Part shown: positions 8,623 to 16,904 of the stretch, piece after piece
Numbering within the stretch: position 1 is the stretch's first letter
Layout of the letters: every line of letters begins with the position of its first letter
Assembly (NCBI RefSeq): GCF_000737325.1
Contig: NZ_CP011125.1
Coordinates: 7,998,001-8,062,000, forward strand
Length of the DNA stretch: 64,000 nt
Reading direction: 5' to 3'
DNA from: Sandaracinus amylolyticus
GTDB taxonomy: Bacteria > Myxococcota_A > Polyangia > Polyangiales > Sandaracinaceae
The notes under the pieces: generated by a model
The model's database searches: none
What the model saw: only the letters and a program-made list of their open reading frames with translations
Told to the model about the DNA's origin: nothing
Made by a program: the position numbers and the translations under genes

Positions 8623-9528
8623 ATGGGGAGCGGGACGACGACGGGACGGGCGCAGAAGAGCACCGGCAAGCGCCGCGCGGCGAACGGCGCGAAGAGCGCG
8701 AACGGCCACGCGGTGCACGCCGACGGCGAAGGCGCGAAGACGAACGGTGCGCGCCACAAGCGCAGCGCACGTGACGTCGACGTGGAGACGGCGTCGAGCG
8801 AGGCACCGGTCGAGCGAGCGCGCGAGAGCGAGCGTCTCGTGCCGGTGAAGGCGCGACCGAGCCGATCGGAGCGCGAGTTCGCCGAGCAGCGGGCCCAGGA
8901 GATCGACGACGTGTGCGCCGCGTGGGCGGCCATCGTCGCCGAGCGCATGGCGGCGGATCAGCAGTTCGCCGAGAGCTACGAGCAGTTCCAGAAGAGGCCG
9001 CGCGATCTGCGCGGCCTTTTCCTTTGGGACCAGCTCCACGCCGCGGAGTCACACGTCGCGATGGTGAACGCGGTGATCGCGAAGCACCTCGAGGGACGGC
9101 GCGCCGATCCCTTCGCGATCCTCACCGACCTCCGCGCCGCGCAGCGCAAGCTCGCGGTCGTGTACGCGGTGAACGCGTTCCTCGCGGTGCTCAACCAGAT
9201 GAGCCCGAGCAAGCCCAAGTGGCTCACCGTCGAGGCGCTCGATCCGCGCATGGCGGTGCTCGCGCTCGCGCACCAGACGCTCGAGTACGCGCTCGAGGCC
9301 GCGCGCATCGAGGCGCCCTCCGATCTCACCGAGCAGATCCTCGCCGCCGCGCAGGACGAGTCGGTGTGGACGGGCGCGCGCGACGCGTCGGACCGCACGC
9401 TCGCGGCGTGCGCCGCGACGGCCGCGTTCTTCCGTACGCTCGGCGCGCAGGACCTCGCGACGATCGACGAGATCGTGACGCTGTACGAGACGCACGCGCG
9501 CGGGCGCGACGTCCGCGCCGCGTTCTGA
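8623..9528 (+). CDS. Conserved-looking helical hypothetical protein
   Basis: This 301-aa protein has a low-complexity basic N-terminus (about 80 residues rich in Lys, Ala, Gly and Asn) followed by an all-alpha region from about 85 to 300. The helical part includes FLWDQLHAAESHVAMVNAVI and LAVVYAVNAFLAVLNQM. There is no signal peptide. The ATG at 8623 was preferred over an upstream in-frame ATG at 8527 that would overlap the divergent small gene. A GC-rich hairpin at 9561-9589 follows. I do not recognise the family. Confidence 0.7.
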   Translation: MGSGTTTGRAQKSTGKRRAANGAKSANGHAVHADGEGAKTNGARHKRSARDVDVETASSEAPVERARESERLVPVKARPSRSEREFAEQRAQEIDDVCAAWAAIVAERMAADQQFAESYEQFQKRPRDLRGLFLWDQLHAAESHVAMVNAVIAKHLEGRRADPFAILTDLRAAQRKLAVVYAVNAFLAVLNQMSPSKPKWLTVEALDPRMAVLALAHQTLEYALEAARIEAPSDLTEQILAAAQDESVWTGARDASDRTLAACAATAAFFRTLGAQDLATIDEIVTLYETHARGRDVRAAF

Positions 9529-9560
9529 TCGGCCCGACACCGCGCTCCAGACCGCCACGA

Positions 9561-9589
9561 CGCGCGCGATCCCGACGGGGTCGCGCGCG
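9561..9589 (+). terminator. GC-rich hairpin terminator
   Basis: A 13-bp stem (9561-9573 pairing with 9577-9589, one mismatch) closes a GAC loop and is followed by TTCGTCGTTCC. It starts 33 bp after the stop of the 8623-9528 gene and would serve as its rho-independent terminator, although there is no clean U-tract. Confidence 0.5.
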
Positions 9590-9712
9590 TTCGTCGTTCC
9601 GGGCCGGAGCACGACACGCGCGCACACGCTCCTCCCGTTCTTCTGCGCGAGCGTGTCGACGCACCACGTGGGGCTTGGTTTCCCGCGGCCGGCGAGCCTA
9701 TGTTTCTGGCTC

Positions 9713-10222
9713 GTGTCCAACCTCGTTCCACGATGTTTCGGCTGGACGCTGGTCGCCCTCGTCGCGTCGACCTCGGGGGGCTGCTTCACGCACAGCCCGA
9801 TCGACGACTCGGGGCGACAGCGAGCGCGCGCGACCGAGCGCGCCGCCATCGCGTGCGACGGCCTCGCGCCCGAGCTCGTCGAGCGCACGCTGGCCGACGC
9901 GCCGCATCTCGTGCTGCACGCCGAGGCGATCACCGCGTTCGGCGGGCGCCCGCGCCGGCTGCAGACCCTCGGCGTTCGCATCCGCGTCGACAACGATCTC
10001 GGCCTCGACGCGCGGCTCGCGGAGCGCGTGCTCTCGTGCCAGTCCGCGCGCTACGCGGCGCGCGGAGAGTCGCTCACCGCGCGCGATCCGCTGGCCGTCG
10101 CCGGGCTCGTCATGCGCGTCGAGAAGGCCGACGATCACATCGAGCTGGTGCTGCGCGCTCGCGACCCCCGCGACGCCGAAGAGGCCGTGCGGAGGGCGAG
10201 CGCGCTGCTCGCGGATCGCTGA
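9713..10222 (+). CDS. Lipoprotein of unknown function
   Basis: This 169-aa protein reads from a GTG at 9713 with a signal peptide ending LVASTSGGC, the Cys being the lipidation site. An upstream GTG at 9653 is possible but adds 20 residues ahead of the signal. The mature part is a compact alpha/beta domain with LVLHAEAITAFGG and DDHIELVLRARDPRDAEEAV. No family is recognised. Its 3' flank (10226-10333) holds a direct repeat and a GAA-loop hairpin related to the dispersed element described elsewhere in the window. Confidence 0.65.
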   Translation: MSNLVPRCFGWTLVALVASTSGGCFTHSPIDDSGRQRARATERAAIACDGLAPELVERTLADAPHLVLHAEAITAFGGRPRRLQTLGVRIRVDNDLGLDARLAERVLSCQSARYAARGESLTARDPLAVAGLVMRVEKADDHIELVLRARDPRDAEEAVRRASALLADR

Positions 10223-10225
10223 TCC

Positions 10226-10333
10226 CTACGGGAGTGCTCGTCCCGCGGGTCCCGCACGGGAGCGCGCGAAGCGCGCGGACGGAAGGGACCAGCGGGCGAG
10301 CCGATGTCACTACGGGAGTGCTCGTCCCGCGGG
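10226..10333 (+). repeat. 24-bp direct repeats around a GAA-loop hairpin
   Basis: Two identical 24-bp copies (10226-10249 and 10310-10333) each contain a CGGGA...TCCCG hairpin. Between them lies a GCGCGC-GAA-GCGCGC hairpin and a segment ending GAGCCGATG, which matches the distal end of the dispersed structured element seen at 21858-22199. It sits directly after the stop of the lipoprotein gene and before the end of the convergent porin gene. It may be a partial, rearranged copy of that element. Confidence 0.6.
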
Positions 10334-10343
10334 GGGTCGACGA

Positions 10344-11696
10344 TCAGTCGGAGTGGGCGACCACGCCCAGGATGCTCGAGAACACGAGCTCGCTGGGCTG
10401 CCCGCTGTTGTCGACGAACTGGTCGTAGCTCGAGACGTCGAGACGGTTGTCGAGGCGGAACACGAGGTGCGGATCGGGCGCGACCTCGATGGTGAACGTG
10501 CCCGTCGTGAGCGACTCGTCGGTGTCCTCGAAGTAGAGGACCTCACCGCGCAGCGCGAGCGCGAACTCGGGGATGAAGCGGTACTGCGCGCCGATCATGC
10601 CGCCCGCGATCGTCGTGTAGCCCGCGGGACCGAAGTCCTCGATCGTCACGTCGCCGTTCGCCACGAGCGCGAGGTCGCCGACGCTGTAGCGCAGGATGAG
10701 GTCGACGAGGTGGCGGAAGCGCCCGTCGTGATCGCCGAGATCCTCGTCGGTGACGCAGCCCGCGATCGGCGGGTCGTCGGGCCCGGGGATCGCGTTGCAG
10801 TCGGACTGCTCGGGGCCGGTGAGATAGCCGAGCGCCACCGAGAAGTCGCCGACCGTCAGCGCGCCCTGGATACCGACGCTCTTGCCGTCGTTGTTGTCCG
10901 AGACGTTGTTCCAGCCGTTGACCGCGATCGCGGTGAGCGTGAGCTCGGGGATCACCGCGTACGAGGCGCGGAAGCCCATGTGATAGAAGGGCTGCACGAC
11001 GTTGTAGAGCGAGCCGCGCGAGTAGTTCGGGTTGAGCCAGCTCTCCGAGACCTCGGCGCCGTAGATCGTGTCGAACTGACCGAAGTCGATCTGGAAGTTC
11101 TCGATCGGCCGCCACGACACGTAGGCCTGCTTCAGGAACTGCAGGCCCTCGGGCAGACCGCTGAACGCGCCGAGCAGGCGCGGCACCGCGGTGCCGAAGC
11201 GCAGATCGATCGCGGCGCCGAGCGGGTCGGGCGCGTAGCGCAGATCGAGACCGGCCCACGCGAGCGAGGGACCGCCGTAGATGTCGTACGCGCGGTGGCC
11301 GATGATCGCGGACTGGTTGCCCTCGAAGCCGTTCGGCAGCGTCCAGTGCGCGGCGACGTACGCGTCGGCGAACACACGGAACGAGAGGTTGTCCGTCCAC
11401 GACGACGCCTCGGCCTCGGGCTCCGTGGCGGCGACCTCTTCCTCCTCGGCCACGACCTCGGGCATCGCGACGGGCTCGGCCGTGACGACCGGCTCTTCCG
11501 CGGGTGCGACCGCCGCCTCTGCAGGCGCTTCGGTGGTCGCTGGCGTCTCCACGACCGCACCGGGCGCCGGCTCGGCGCTGGGCTCGCTCGTGGCCGTGTC
11601 CTGCGCGTTCGCGCGAGGCACGAGGGTCAACGACACCAGGATCGCCAGCGCCGCCCCCGCGGCTCGCTTGCTGGTCCTCGAGACGAGCTCGTTCAT
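10344..11696 (-). CDS. Outer-membrane porin (OmpL/BBP2-like)
   Basis: This 450-aa protein has a signal peptide cleaved after LTLVPRANA. A Pro/Ala/Glu-rich linker of about 70 residues follows (possible periplasmic or peptidoglycan-facing region), then a beta-barrel from about 95. Barrel strands alternate hydrophobic residues (NLSFRVFADAYVAAHWTL, LALRGEVLYFEDT). Motifs such as FLKQAYVSWRP, FQIDFGQFDTIYGAEV and NGWNNVSDNNDGKSVG resemble the beta-barrel porin-2 family. The ATG at 11696 follows GGGAGGATCC. The substrate is unknown. A 7-bp inverted repeat at 11840-11856 lies in its long upstream region. Confidence 0.85.
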   Translation of the reverse strand: MNELVSRTSKRAAGAALAILVSLTLVPRANAQDTATSEPSAEPAPGAVVETPATTEAPAEAAVAPAEEPVVTAEPVAMPEVVAEEEEVAATEPEAEASSWTDNLSFRVFADAYVAAHWTLPNGFEGNQSAIIGHRAYDIYGGPSLAWAGLDLRYAPDPLGAAIDLRFGTAVPRLLGAFSGLPEGLQFLKQAYVSWRPIENFQIDFGQFDTIYGAEVSESWLNPNYSRGSLYNVVQPFYHMGFRASYAVIPELTLTAIAVNGWNNVSDNNDGKSVGIQGALTVGDFSVALGYLTGPEQSDCNAIPGPDDPPIAGCVTDEDLGDHDGRFRHLVDLILRYSVGDLALVANGDVTIEDFGPAGYTTIAGGMIGAQYRFIPEFALALRGEVLYFEDTDESLTTGTFTIEVAPDPHLVFRLDNRLDVSSYDQFVDNSGQPSELVFSSILGVVAHSD

Positions 11697-11839
11697 CCGG
11701 ATCCTCCCGACTGCCGTCGAGCGGACGGACGTCTCCCCCGCAGCTCTCCCCGCCCCGGGGCACCGCGCGAAACCCGCCGCTCTCGACGCTCCGGGATGTA
11801 CCGGCCAGTTGTTTCGGCGACTTTTCGCGGCGGAAAGAA

Positions 11840-11856
11840 GTGACGCCACGCGTCAC
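11840..11856. promoter_or_regulatory. Inverted repeat upstream of porin
   Basis: A perfect 7-bp inverted repeat, GTGACGC-CAC-GCGTCAC, lies about 145 bp upstream of the porin start in the 313-bp gap between the porin gene and the end of the small lipoprotein gene. It has the size of an operator for a dimeric regulator. The rest of the gap (11697-12009) shows GC-rich hairpins but no gene. Confidence 0.35.
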
Positions 11857-12009
11857 CGAACGGTCTTGCGCGCGGAATGAACGTGACGCGCGCGCGTCGC
11901 GCGGCCGGAGACGGAACGACCGCGGGCGCATCGGCTCTCGCCCATGCGCCCGCGTCGTTCGAACCGAGCCGTCACGCGCGCGGTGATCGCGCGCGCGGAG
12001 ACGAGCGGA

Positions 12010-12204
12010 TCACCCGCCCGTGCTGCGGCAGTAGCCGTCGCGCCACTGACCGTTCTCGTCCTGCGCCGGCGGCACCCACTCGCGACCCGGATGGCAGGTC
12101 CCGGTCGTGGGCGGCTGTTGCCGACCACCACATCCGACGAGCGCCGTGCAAGCCATCACAACGGCCACGATGCCCGCCGCGATCCGTCCTTTCGAATTCG
12201 TCAT
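12010..12204 (-). CDS. Small lipoprotein
   Basis: This 64-aa protein has a signal peptide and lipobox (VVMACTALVGCGG) and a 35-residue mature part with two Cys and the motif GREWVPPAQDENGQWRDGYC. Short lipoproteins with a similar WVPP...W.DGYC tail are seen in myxobacteria; function unknown. It is the gene upstream of the porin on the same strand but is separated from it by more than 300 bp. Confidence 0.75.
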   Translation of the reverse strand: MTNSKGRIAAGIVAVVMACTALVGCGGRQQPPTTGTCHPGREWVPPAQDENGQWRDGYCRSTGG

Positions 12205-12433
12205 CCGATCCAGCTCCTGGGTTGGAACGCGCGAACCCTACTTCTCAGGTCCCGCACGGGTCAAACCGGAGCCGCCACGATGACGCCCTCGAGCGCGGAG
12301 CACTGCGCGACGAACGCCCGGAAACAGGGCGAATCTCGACGTGGGTCGTTGTGGTGGGACCTGCGGCGCGAGCATCGAACGCACCTGGAGACGACAGCCT
12401 GGCGACTCACGCGACGCCCGATTTGATCGGAGA

Positions 12434-12655
12434 ATGAGCGTGCCCATGGACGACCCCTCCACCGAAGCCACGATCTGGTTGGCGGCCCTCGCGGCCGCGG
12501 TGCGCCGCGCGCAGAGCGCGAGCACGCAGCACGAGCGCCTCGCGGCGCTCGAGGCTCTCGACGAGACGAAGATGCGCCTCGAAGACGCGCTCGCGCGCGT
12601 TCGCGAGGAGCTCGCGCTCGGCGTCGAGCCCCCGAGCGACGCACTGCTCAGCTGA
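12434..12655 (+). CDS. Small helical hypothetical protein
   Basis: This 73-aa acidic protein (MSVPMDDPSTEATIWLAAL...) is predicted to be one long helix or helical hairpin. The ATG at 12434 follows CGGAGA. There is no signal peptide. A strong bidirectional hairpin follows at 12666-12704. No family is recognised. The 229 bp upstream (12205-12433) contain no gene that I can support. Confidence 0.55.
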   Translation: MSVPMDDPSTEATIWLAALAAAVRRAQSASTQHERLAALEALDETKMRLEDALARVREELALGVEPPSDALLS

Positions 12656-12665
12656 CGCTGGAGCA

Positions 12666-12704
12666 CGCGGGCCGCGCGCGAATCCCCCCCGCGCGCGGCC
12701 CGCG
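12666..12704. terminator. Bidirectional hairpin terminator
   Basis: A perfect 14-bp stem (12666-12679 with 12691-12704) encloses an 11-nt C-rich loop between two convergent genes, ending at 12655 (+) and 12722 (-). It can terminate transcription from both sides. Confidence 0.75.
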
Positions 12705-12721
12705 CGCTCGCGTCGATCCTC

Positions 12722-13486
12722 TCAGCGCGCTTCGCGCCACGCGATCTCGAGCGCGACGATCTCGCGGAGCTCGAGCTGGGCCATCGCGCGGAGCACCCGA
12801 TCGGCCGCCTCCTCGTCGCTGCGGTGCACGTCGACGATCTCGCGCCGCGACGCGACCACGATCGTCAGCACCTCGCGATCGTCGCCGACGCTCCCGCTCC
12901 GCGCTCCGGTGGCGAGCCGGCGGAACACGCCGTCGGCGATCGGCGACGACATCGGGCGGTGATCCTCGACGCGCACCGCGCGCCACGCCGCGCGATGCGC
13001 GCGCAGCGCGTCGACCATCGCGCGCAGCCGCCGGACGCGACGCGGCTCGCGGCGGTGGGTCTTCCGCCGCGCGATCGCGCGCTCGATCTCGACGCGCGTC
13101 GCGCGATCGACCGTGACCTCGACGACGCCGAGATCGACGTTCTTCCACTCGGGCGACTGCGCGTCCGGCGCGGCGTCGCGGCGCACCGTGCGCGGTCGCG
13201 CGCTCACCACGAGCGCGCCGACGATCAGGAACAGCCCGAGCCACAGCGGGCCGTCACCGCCCGCGACGCGCGAGCCGGTGCTCGAGTACGCGTCGTAGTA
13301 GTACGCGGTCTGGCCGTGGCGACCGGCGTAGAAGTACCGGCCGCGGCCGTGGCTTCCGCTGCTCGAGCGCGCGCCGCCGCCGGAGCGACCTCCCCCGGAG
13401 CTGCCGCCGGCCCGTTGGGCCGATGCGACCGCGCACGACGAGGCGATCGCGACCAGCGCGATCACCGCCAAGAGCTTCCCCCGCAT
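12722..13486 (-). CDS. DUF1517-family membrane protein (copy B)
   Basis: This 254-aa protein has a signal peptide, a Ser/Gly/Arg-rich stretch (about 24-50), one transmembrane helix (GPLWLGLFLIVGALVVSA, about 79-96) and a cytosolic domain carrying VDLGVVEVTVDRATR, RAAWRAVRVEDHRPM and ADGVFRRLATG. This is the DUF1517 layout shared with bacterial and chloroplast relatives. It is a diverged duplicate of the gene directly upstream (13526-14320), with the same motif order. Function unknown for the family. Confidence 0.8.
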   Translation of the reverse strand: MRGKLLAVIALVAIASSCAVASAQRAGGSSGGGRSGGGARSSSGSHGRGRYFYAGRHGQTAYYYDAYSSTGSRVAGGDGPLWLGLFLIVGALVVSARPRTVRRDAAPDAQSPEWKNVDLGVVEVTVDRATRVEIERAIARRKTHRREPRRVRRLRAMVDALRAHRAAWRAVRVEDHRPMSSPIADGVFRRLATGARSGSVGDDREVLTIVVASRREIVDVHRSDEEAADRVLRAMAQLELREIVALEIAWREAR

Positions 13487-13525
13487 GCGAGCCGGGAAAC
13501 TCTCGCACGTCGGGCGCGATTCCGC

Positions 13526-14320
13526 TCACGCCGGGGCGGCCCAGCGCACGTCGAGCGCGACGATCTCGTCGGGGTCGAGCTGCGCGAGCGCGCGCATCAC
13601 GCGCTCCGCCGCGTCGGCGTCGTCGCGCTGCACGTCGACGATCTCGCGGTGCGACGCGACGGCGATCGTGACGACCTCGAGCTCGCCGTCGTGCTCGGCG
13701 AGCGGCGCGCCGTGCTGCGCGTCCTCCTGCACGCGACGGAACGAGCCCGCCGCCATCGGCGGCGACATCGGGCGGTAGTCGTCGACCCGCACCGCGAGCC
13801 ACGCGTCGCGGCGCGCGCGCAGCTCGTGGATCACCTCTCGCAGCCACGTCGCGCCGTGCTCGCGCACCCGCAGCGGGACGCGCCGCGCGGCGAGCGTCTC
13901 CTCGATCGCGCGGCGCGTCTCCGCGTCCACGCCGATCTGCACCACACCGAGATCGACGTTGTCCCACGCGCGCGACTGCGGGCCCGGCACGCGCAGCGTC
14001 GCGCGCCGCGCGCCGCGAGCGAGGAGCATCACCACGCCGCCGATCACCACGAGCGTGACGAGCCCCCCCGCGCCGATGCCGCCCGGCGCGAAGAACACGA
14101 ACGGCGCAGGCCCGTAGTACCCGCCGCCGCCGTAGCGCGTGCCGCGATAGCTGCTTCCGATCGGCGCGCGACCGCGGCCGCCGCCGCTCCAGCGACGTCC
14201 ACCGAAGCTGCCGCCGGTGCGCTGCGCCTCGGCGATCGCGGCCTCGGCGAACGCGCCGACGAGCAGCAACGAGAGCGAGAGGAGGGCCCCGAAGATCACG
14301 CGTCGCACGAGACGTGACAT
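13526..14320 (-). CDS. DUF1517-family membrane protein (copy A)
   Basis: This 264-aa protein has an N-terminal hydrophobic signal, a Gly/Arg/Tyr-rich region (TGGSFGGRRWSGGG, then GYYGP), a transmembrane segment (GGLVTLVVIGGVVMLLA, about 85-101) and the conserved C-terminal domain: NVDLGVVQIGVDAETR, DAWLAVRVDDYRPMSPP and HREIVDVQRDDADAAERV. It matches DUF1517 and its downstream neighbour, 39 bp away. The TGGSFGG glycine-rich motif is the best-known family signature. Likely one operon of two paralogues. Confidence 0.82.
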   Translation of the reverse strand: MSRLVRRVIFGALLSLSLLLVGAFAEAAIAEAQRTGGSFGGRRWSGGGRGRAPIGSSYRGTRYGGGGYYGPAPFVFFAPGGIGAGGLVTLVVIGGVVMLLARGARRATLRVPGPQSRAWDNVDLGVVQIGVDAETRRAIEETLAARRVPLRVREHGATWLREVIHELRARRDAWLAVRVDDYRPMSPPMAAGSFRRVQEDAQHGAPLAEHDGELEVVTIAVASHREIVDVQRDDADAAERVMRALAQLDPDEIVALDVRWAAPA

Positions 14321-14387
14321 GGGCCCGGCGGCGCCGGCTCGCGACCCTCGACAGATCGCCCCGCTTGGTCGATCGTCGCAGCATCGC

Positions 14388-15479
14388 GTGACCACCACCC
14401 GCGCCCTCGTGATCGTCTCGCTCGTCGCCGCCGGCTGCGGCGGCGCGGCGAGCGCACCGACGCACGACCGCGGCGAGCTCGCGTGCGCGCCCGCCCGCGC
14501 GTGCGACGAGACCGCCGACGCGTGGCCGAGCACCGACGCGTACCGAGGGTGGGCGCCGTTCGACGAGCGCGAGGTGCCCGCGTCGATCGTCGAGCCCGTC
14601 CCGCCGCTCCCGGTGTGCGCCGTCGAGAGCGGGTCCCAGGTGCTCCGCTGGACGCGCGATGCGCGCGGCCTGCCCGCGTCGTACGAGCAGGTCGAGCACG
14701 GCGAGGTCCAGCTGCGCGTGCGGTGGGAGCACGACGCGTCGGGCATGCTCGTGCGCGAGACCGTCGAGCGCGAGCTCGTCCCGGTGCACGTCCAGGGCGA
14801 CGGCGATCGGGGCCCGACGTTCGTCGACGGCCGGCCCGAGCGCGTCACGACGTGGCAGCGCGACGGTGCCACGCTGCGCGAGGCGATCGACGAGGACGGC
14901 GACGGCACGATCGATCGCGAGATCGTCCGCACGCTCGACGCGCGCGGCGCGACCCGCAGCGAGACGCGCGTGCGATGCGGCGGCTCGACCCGCGCCGGCA
15001 GCGAGCTCCGCACGTGGGAGCGCGACGCGCAGGGGCGCGTGATCGCCGAGCGCTGCGACGCCGAGGGCGCGCGCTGGTCGAAGCGCACGATCCACGGCGA
15101 GCACGGCCCCTCGCGCATGGCGTACGAGCGGCGCGACGAATTCGGCGCGCGCGCGCTCGAGCACCAGTGGACGTACGACGGCGCGGGGCGCCTCGTGCGC
15201 GAGGGCTTCGACGCCGACGGCGACGGAGCGCTCGACGTGTGGCGCGAGCACGAGATCACGCTCGACGAGCACGGGCGCGTCGCCGCGCTGCGCACCGTGC
15301 CCCACGGCGACGGGCGACGAGCCGTCGAGCACCGGTGGGCGTACGACGCGGAGGGTCGCCGCGTCGATCACGTGATCGTCGAGGGCGCGTCCACGTCGAG
15401 CGTCCCACGCGGCTACGACGCGCGCGGCCGGCTCGCGACCACGCTCGCCGCGACGACGCTCCGCTACGAGTGCGAGTGA
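14388..15479 (+). CDS. Lipoprotein with YD/RHS-like repeats
   Basis: This 363-aa protein starts at GTG (VTTTRALVIVSLVAAGCGG), giving a lipoprotein signal. The mature part holds YD-type repeats such as RWTRDARGLPASYEQV, RTWERDAQGRVIAE, WTYDGAGRLVREGFD and WAYDAEGRRVDHVI, which form beta-hairpin strings in RHS and teneurin shells. DGDGTIDRE and DADGDGALDVW look like calcium-binding loops. At this length it is not a full RHS toxin cage. It is divergent from the DUF1517 pair. Function unknown. Confidence 0.75.
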   Translation: MTTTRALVIVSLVAAGCGGAASAPTHDRGELACAPARACDETADAWPSTDAYRGWAPFDEREVPASIVEPVPPLPVCAVESGSQVLRWTRDARGLPASYEQVEHGEVQLRVRWEHDASGMLVRETVERELVPVHVQGDGDRGPTFVDGRPERVTTWQRDGATLREAIDEDGDGTIDREIVRTLDARGATRSETRVRCGGSTRAGSELRTWERDAQGRVIAERCDAEGARWSKRTIHGEHGPSRMAYERRDEFGARALEHQWTYDGAGRLVREGFDADGDGALDVWREHEITLDEHGRVAALRTVPHGDGRRAVEHRWAYDAEGRRVDHVIVEGASTSSVPRGYDARGRLATTLAATTLRYECE

Positions 15480-15495
15480 GCGCCCGGCGGAGCCG

Positions 15496-16722
15496 TCAGC
15501 GCAGCCGGAGCAGCGGATACGCCGCGTAGCCGGGCACCGTCAGCCGCTCGGTGAGCGTGCCGTCGACGCTGATCTCGCGGATCGTCGTCGACGAGAAGTC
15601 GGCCTCGACGCTGTGCACGAAGAGCCTCCCCTCGAGGCGCGAGAAGAAGATGTTCGACGAGCCGAGCGGCCACGCTTCGATCGGCTCCGCGCTCCACGCC
15701 TCGAGATCCACGAGCCAGAGGCCCCAGTTCGCCGCGTACCAGTCGTCGAGGAACGTCGGCGAGCTCGGGTCCGCGTTCTCGACGTGATAGACGGTCAGGA
15801 TCCCGATCCCGTCCGCGAGGTAGTGGAAGACGCCCGCCGGCCGTCCCTCCGTGAGCTCCTCGAAGCGGCGCGGCCAGCCCTCGGCGATCGCGTGCTCGCC
15901 CGCGTCGATGCGCGCCACGCAGCGCTCGAGCGTGCTCGCCTCCTCGACGAGGTCGTACGCGATCGTGTCGACCATGCCGGAGAAGTAGAGGTTTCCCTGC
16001 TCGTCCTCGGTCGCGATCTGCAGCGCGGGGCACGGCACGTCGAGCAGCGCGTCGAGCGATCCGTCTCGCGCGTAGATCGCGATCTGCGACTGCTGGTGGA
16101 ACGCGTACCAGTCCGCGTCGTGCCAGAAGTACGGCTGGAACACGCCGTCCTCGCGGACCACGCGCCCCTGGAAGTTCGCGGCGGTCACCGCCATGCCGTC
16201 GCGCTCGGGCGCGACCTCCGGCGTGTCCACCGAGCCGACGATCTCCATCGCGGTCGGGTCCCAGAGCACCCGCGACGTCTGCTCGAGCGCCATGTGCGCC
16301 ATCGTCGCGTCGACGATCGTGTTGAACGAGAGCGACGCCGAGCTCAGCCCGTGCGCCGCGAAGCTCACGGTCTGCTCCGCGTCGCCGAGCGTTCCGTCGG
16401 CGCCGAGCGCGTAGCGCTCGACCTCGGGCCGCTCGCCGTGGCCCACGAAGAGCACGGCGTCGTGCGCGGCGACCGACGACCAGCCCGCGAACTCGCGCGC
16501 GGTGGAGAGATCGACCTGCTGCGCGTCGAGCGAGCCGAGCACCGTCACGTACGTCGCGGCGGTGGTCTCGTCGAACACGGTCGTCGTGACCGCGTACGCC
16601 GGGGCCGCGCCGCCTCCGTCGGGCGGAGAGCCGGCGTCGGGTGTGTCGTCGCGCGGTGTCTCCGAGCCACACGCGGTCAGGCTCGCGATCGCGAGCGCGG
16701 TCAGAACGATCCGGATCTCCAT
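15496..16722 (-). CDS. MxcI/DUF4374-like iron-associated lipoprotein
   Basis: This 408-aa protein has the lipobox signal MEIRIVLTALAIASLTACGS, then an Asp/Gly/Pro linker and a predicted beta-propeller. Segments such as TYVTVLGSLDAQQVDLSTA, EFAGWSSVAAHDAVLFVGHG and SFNTIVDATMAHM resemble the MxcI-type protein of myxochelin loci and DUF4374 proteins found beside siderophore receptors. This is from memory of the families. It ends an apparent operon (PepSY protein, 54-aa membrane protein, this gene) that begins behind a Fur-box-like palindrome, which supports a role in iron or siderophore handling. Start ATG at 16722 follows GGAGGAG. Confidence 0.65.
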   Translation of the reverse strand: MEIRIVLTALAIASLTACGSETPRDDTPDAGSPPDGGGAAPAYAVTTTVFDETTAATYVTVLGSLDAQQVDLSTAREFAGWSSVAAHDAVLFVGHGERPEVERYALGADGTLGDAEQTVSFAAHGLSSASLSFNTIVDATMAHMALEQTSRVLWDPTAMEIVGSVDTPEVAPERDGMAVTAANFQGRVVREDGVFQPYFWHDADWYAFHQQSQIAIYARDGSLDALLDVPCPALQIATEDEQGNLYFSGMVDTIAYDLVEEASTLERCVARIDAGEHAIAEGWPRRFEELTEGRPAGVFHYLADGIGILTVYHVENADPSSPTFLDDWYAANWGLWLVDLEAWSAEPIEAWPLGSSNIFFSRLEGRLFVHSVEADFSSTTIREISVDGTLTERLTVPGYAAYPLLRLR

Positions 16723-16739
16723 GCCCACTCCTCCACGGC

Positions 16740-16904
16740 TCACGCGCGCGCCCACGGCGCGAGCGCGACGATCGAGATCGCCAGGAACGCGAGCGCGATG
16801 GCGGACACCGGGATCGTCCCGTCGCCCTGCAGCGTGTCGATCGTCCCGAACGCCGCTTGCCCGATCGCGACCCCTGCGATCACCAGTCCTGCTCTCGCGC
16901 TCAC
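16740..16904 (-). CDS. Small two-helix membrane protein
   Basis: This 54-aa protein starts at a GTG that overlaps the TGA of the PepSY gene (GTGA), so translation is probably coupled. It contains two hydrophobic segments (AGLVIAGVAIGQAAFGTI and IPVSAIALAFLAISIVALAP) joined by a Gly/Asp loop. It lies between the PepSY and MxcI-like genes. Small membrane proteins of this size do occur in PepSY iron operons. Function unknown. Confidence 0.7.
   Translation of the reverse strand: MSARAGLVIAGVAIGQAAFGTIDTLQGDGTIPVSAIALAFLAISIVALAPWARA

Noticed and set aside
11951-11965. GTTCGAAC as a tRNA T-loop
   Set aside because: No acceptor, D or anticodon arms fold around it; a chance palindrome.
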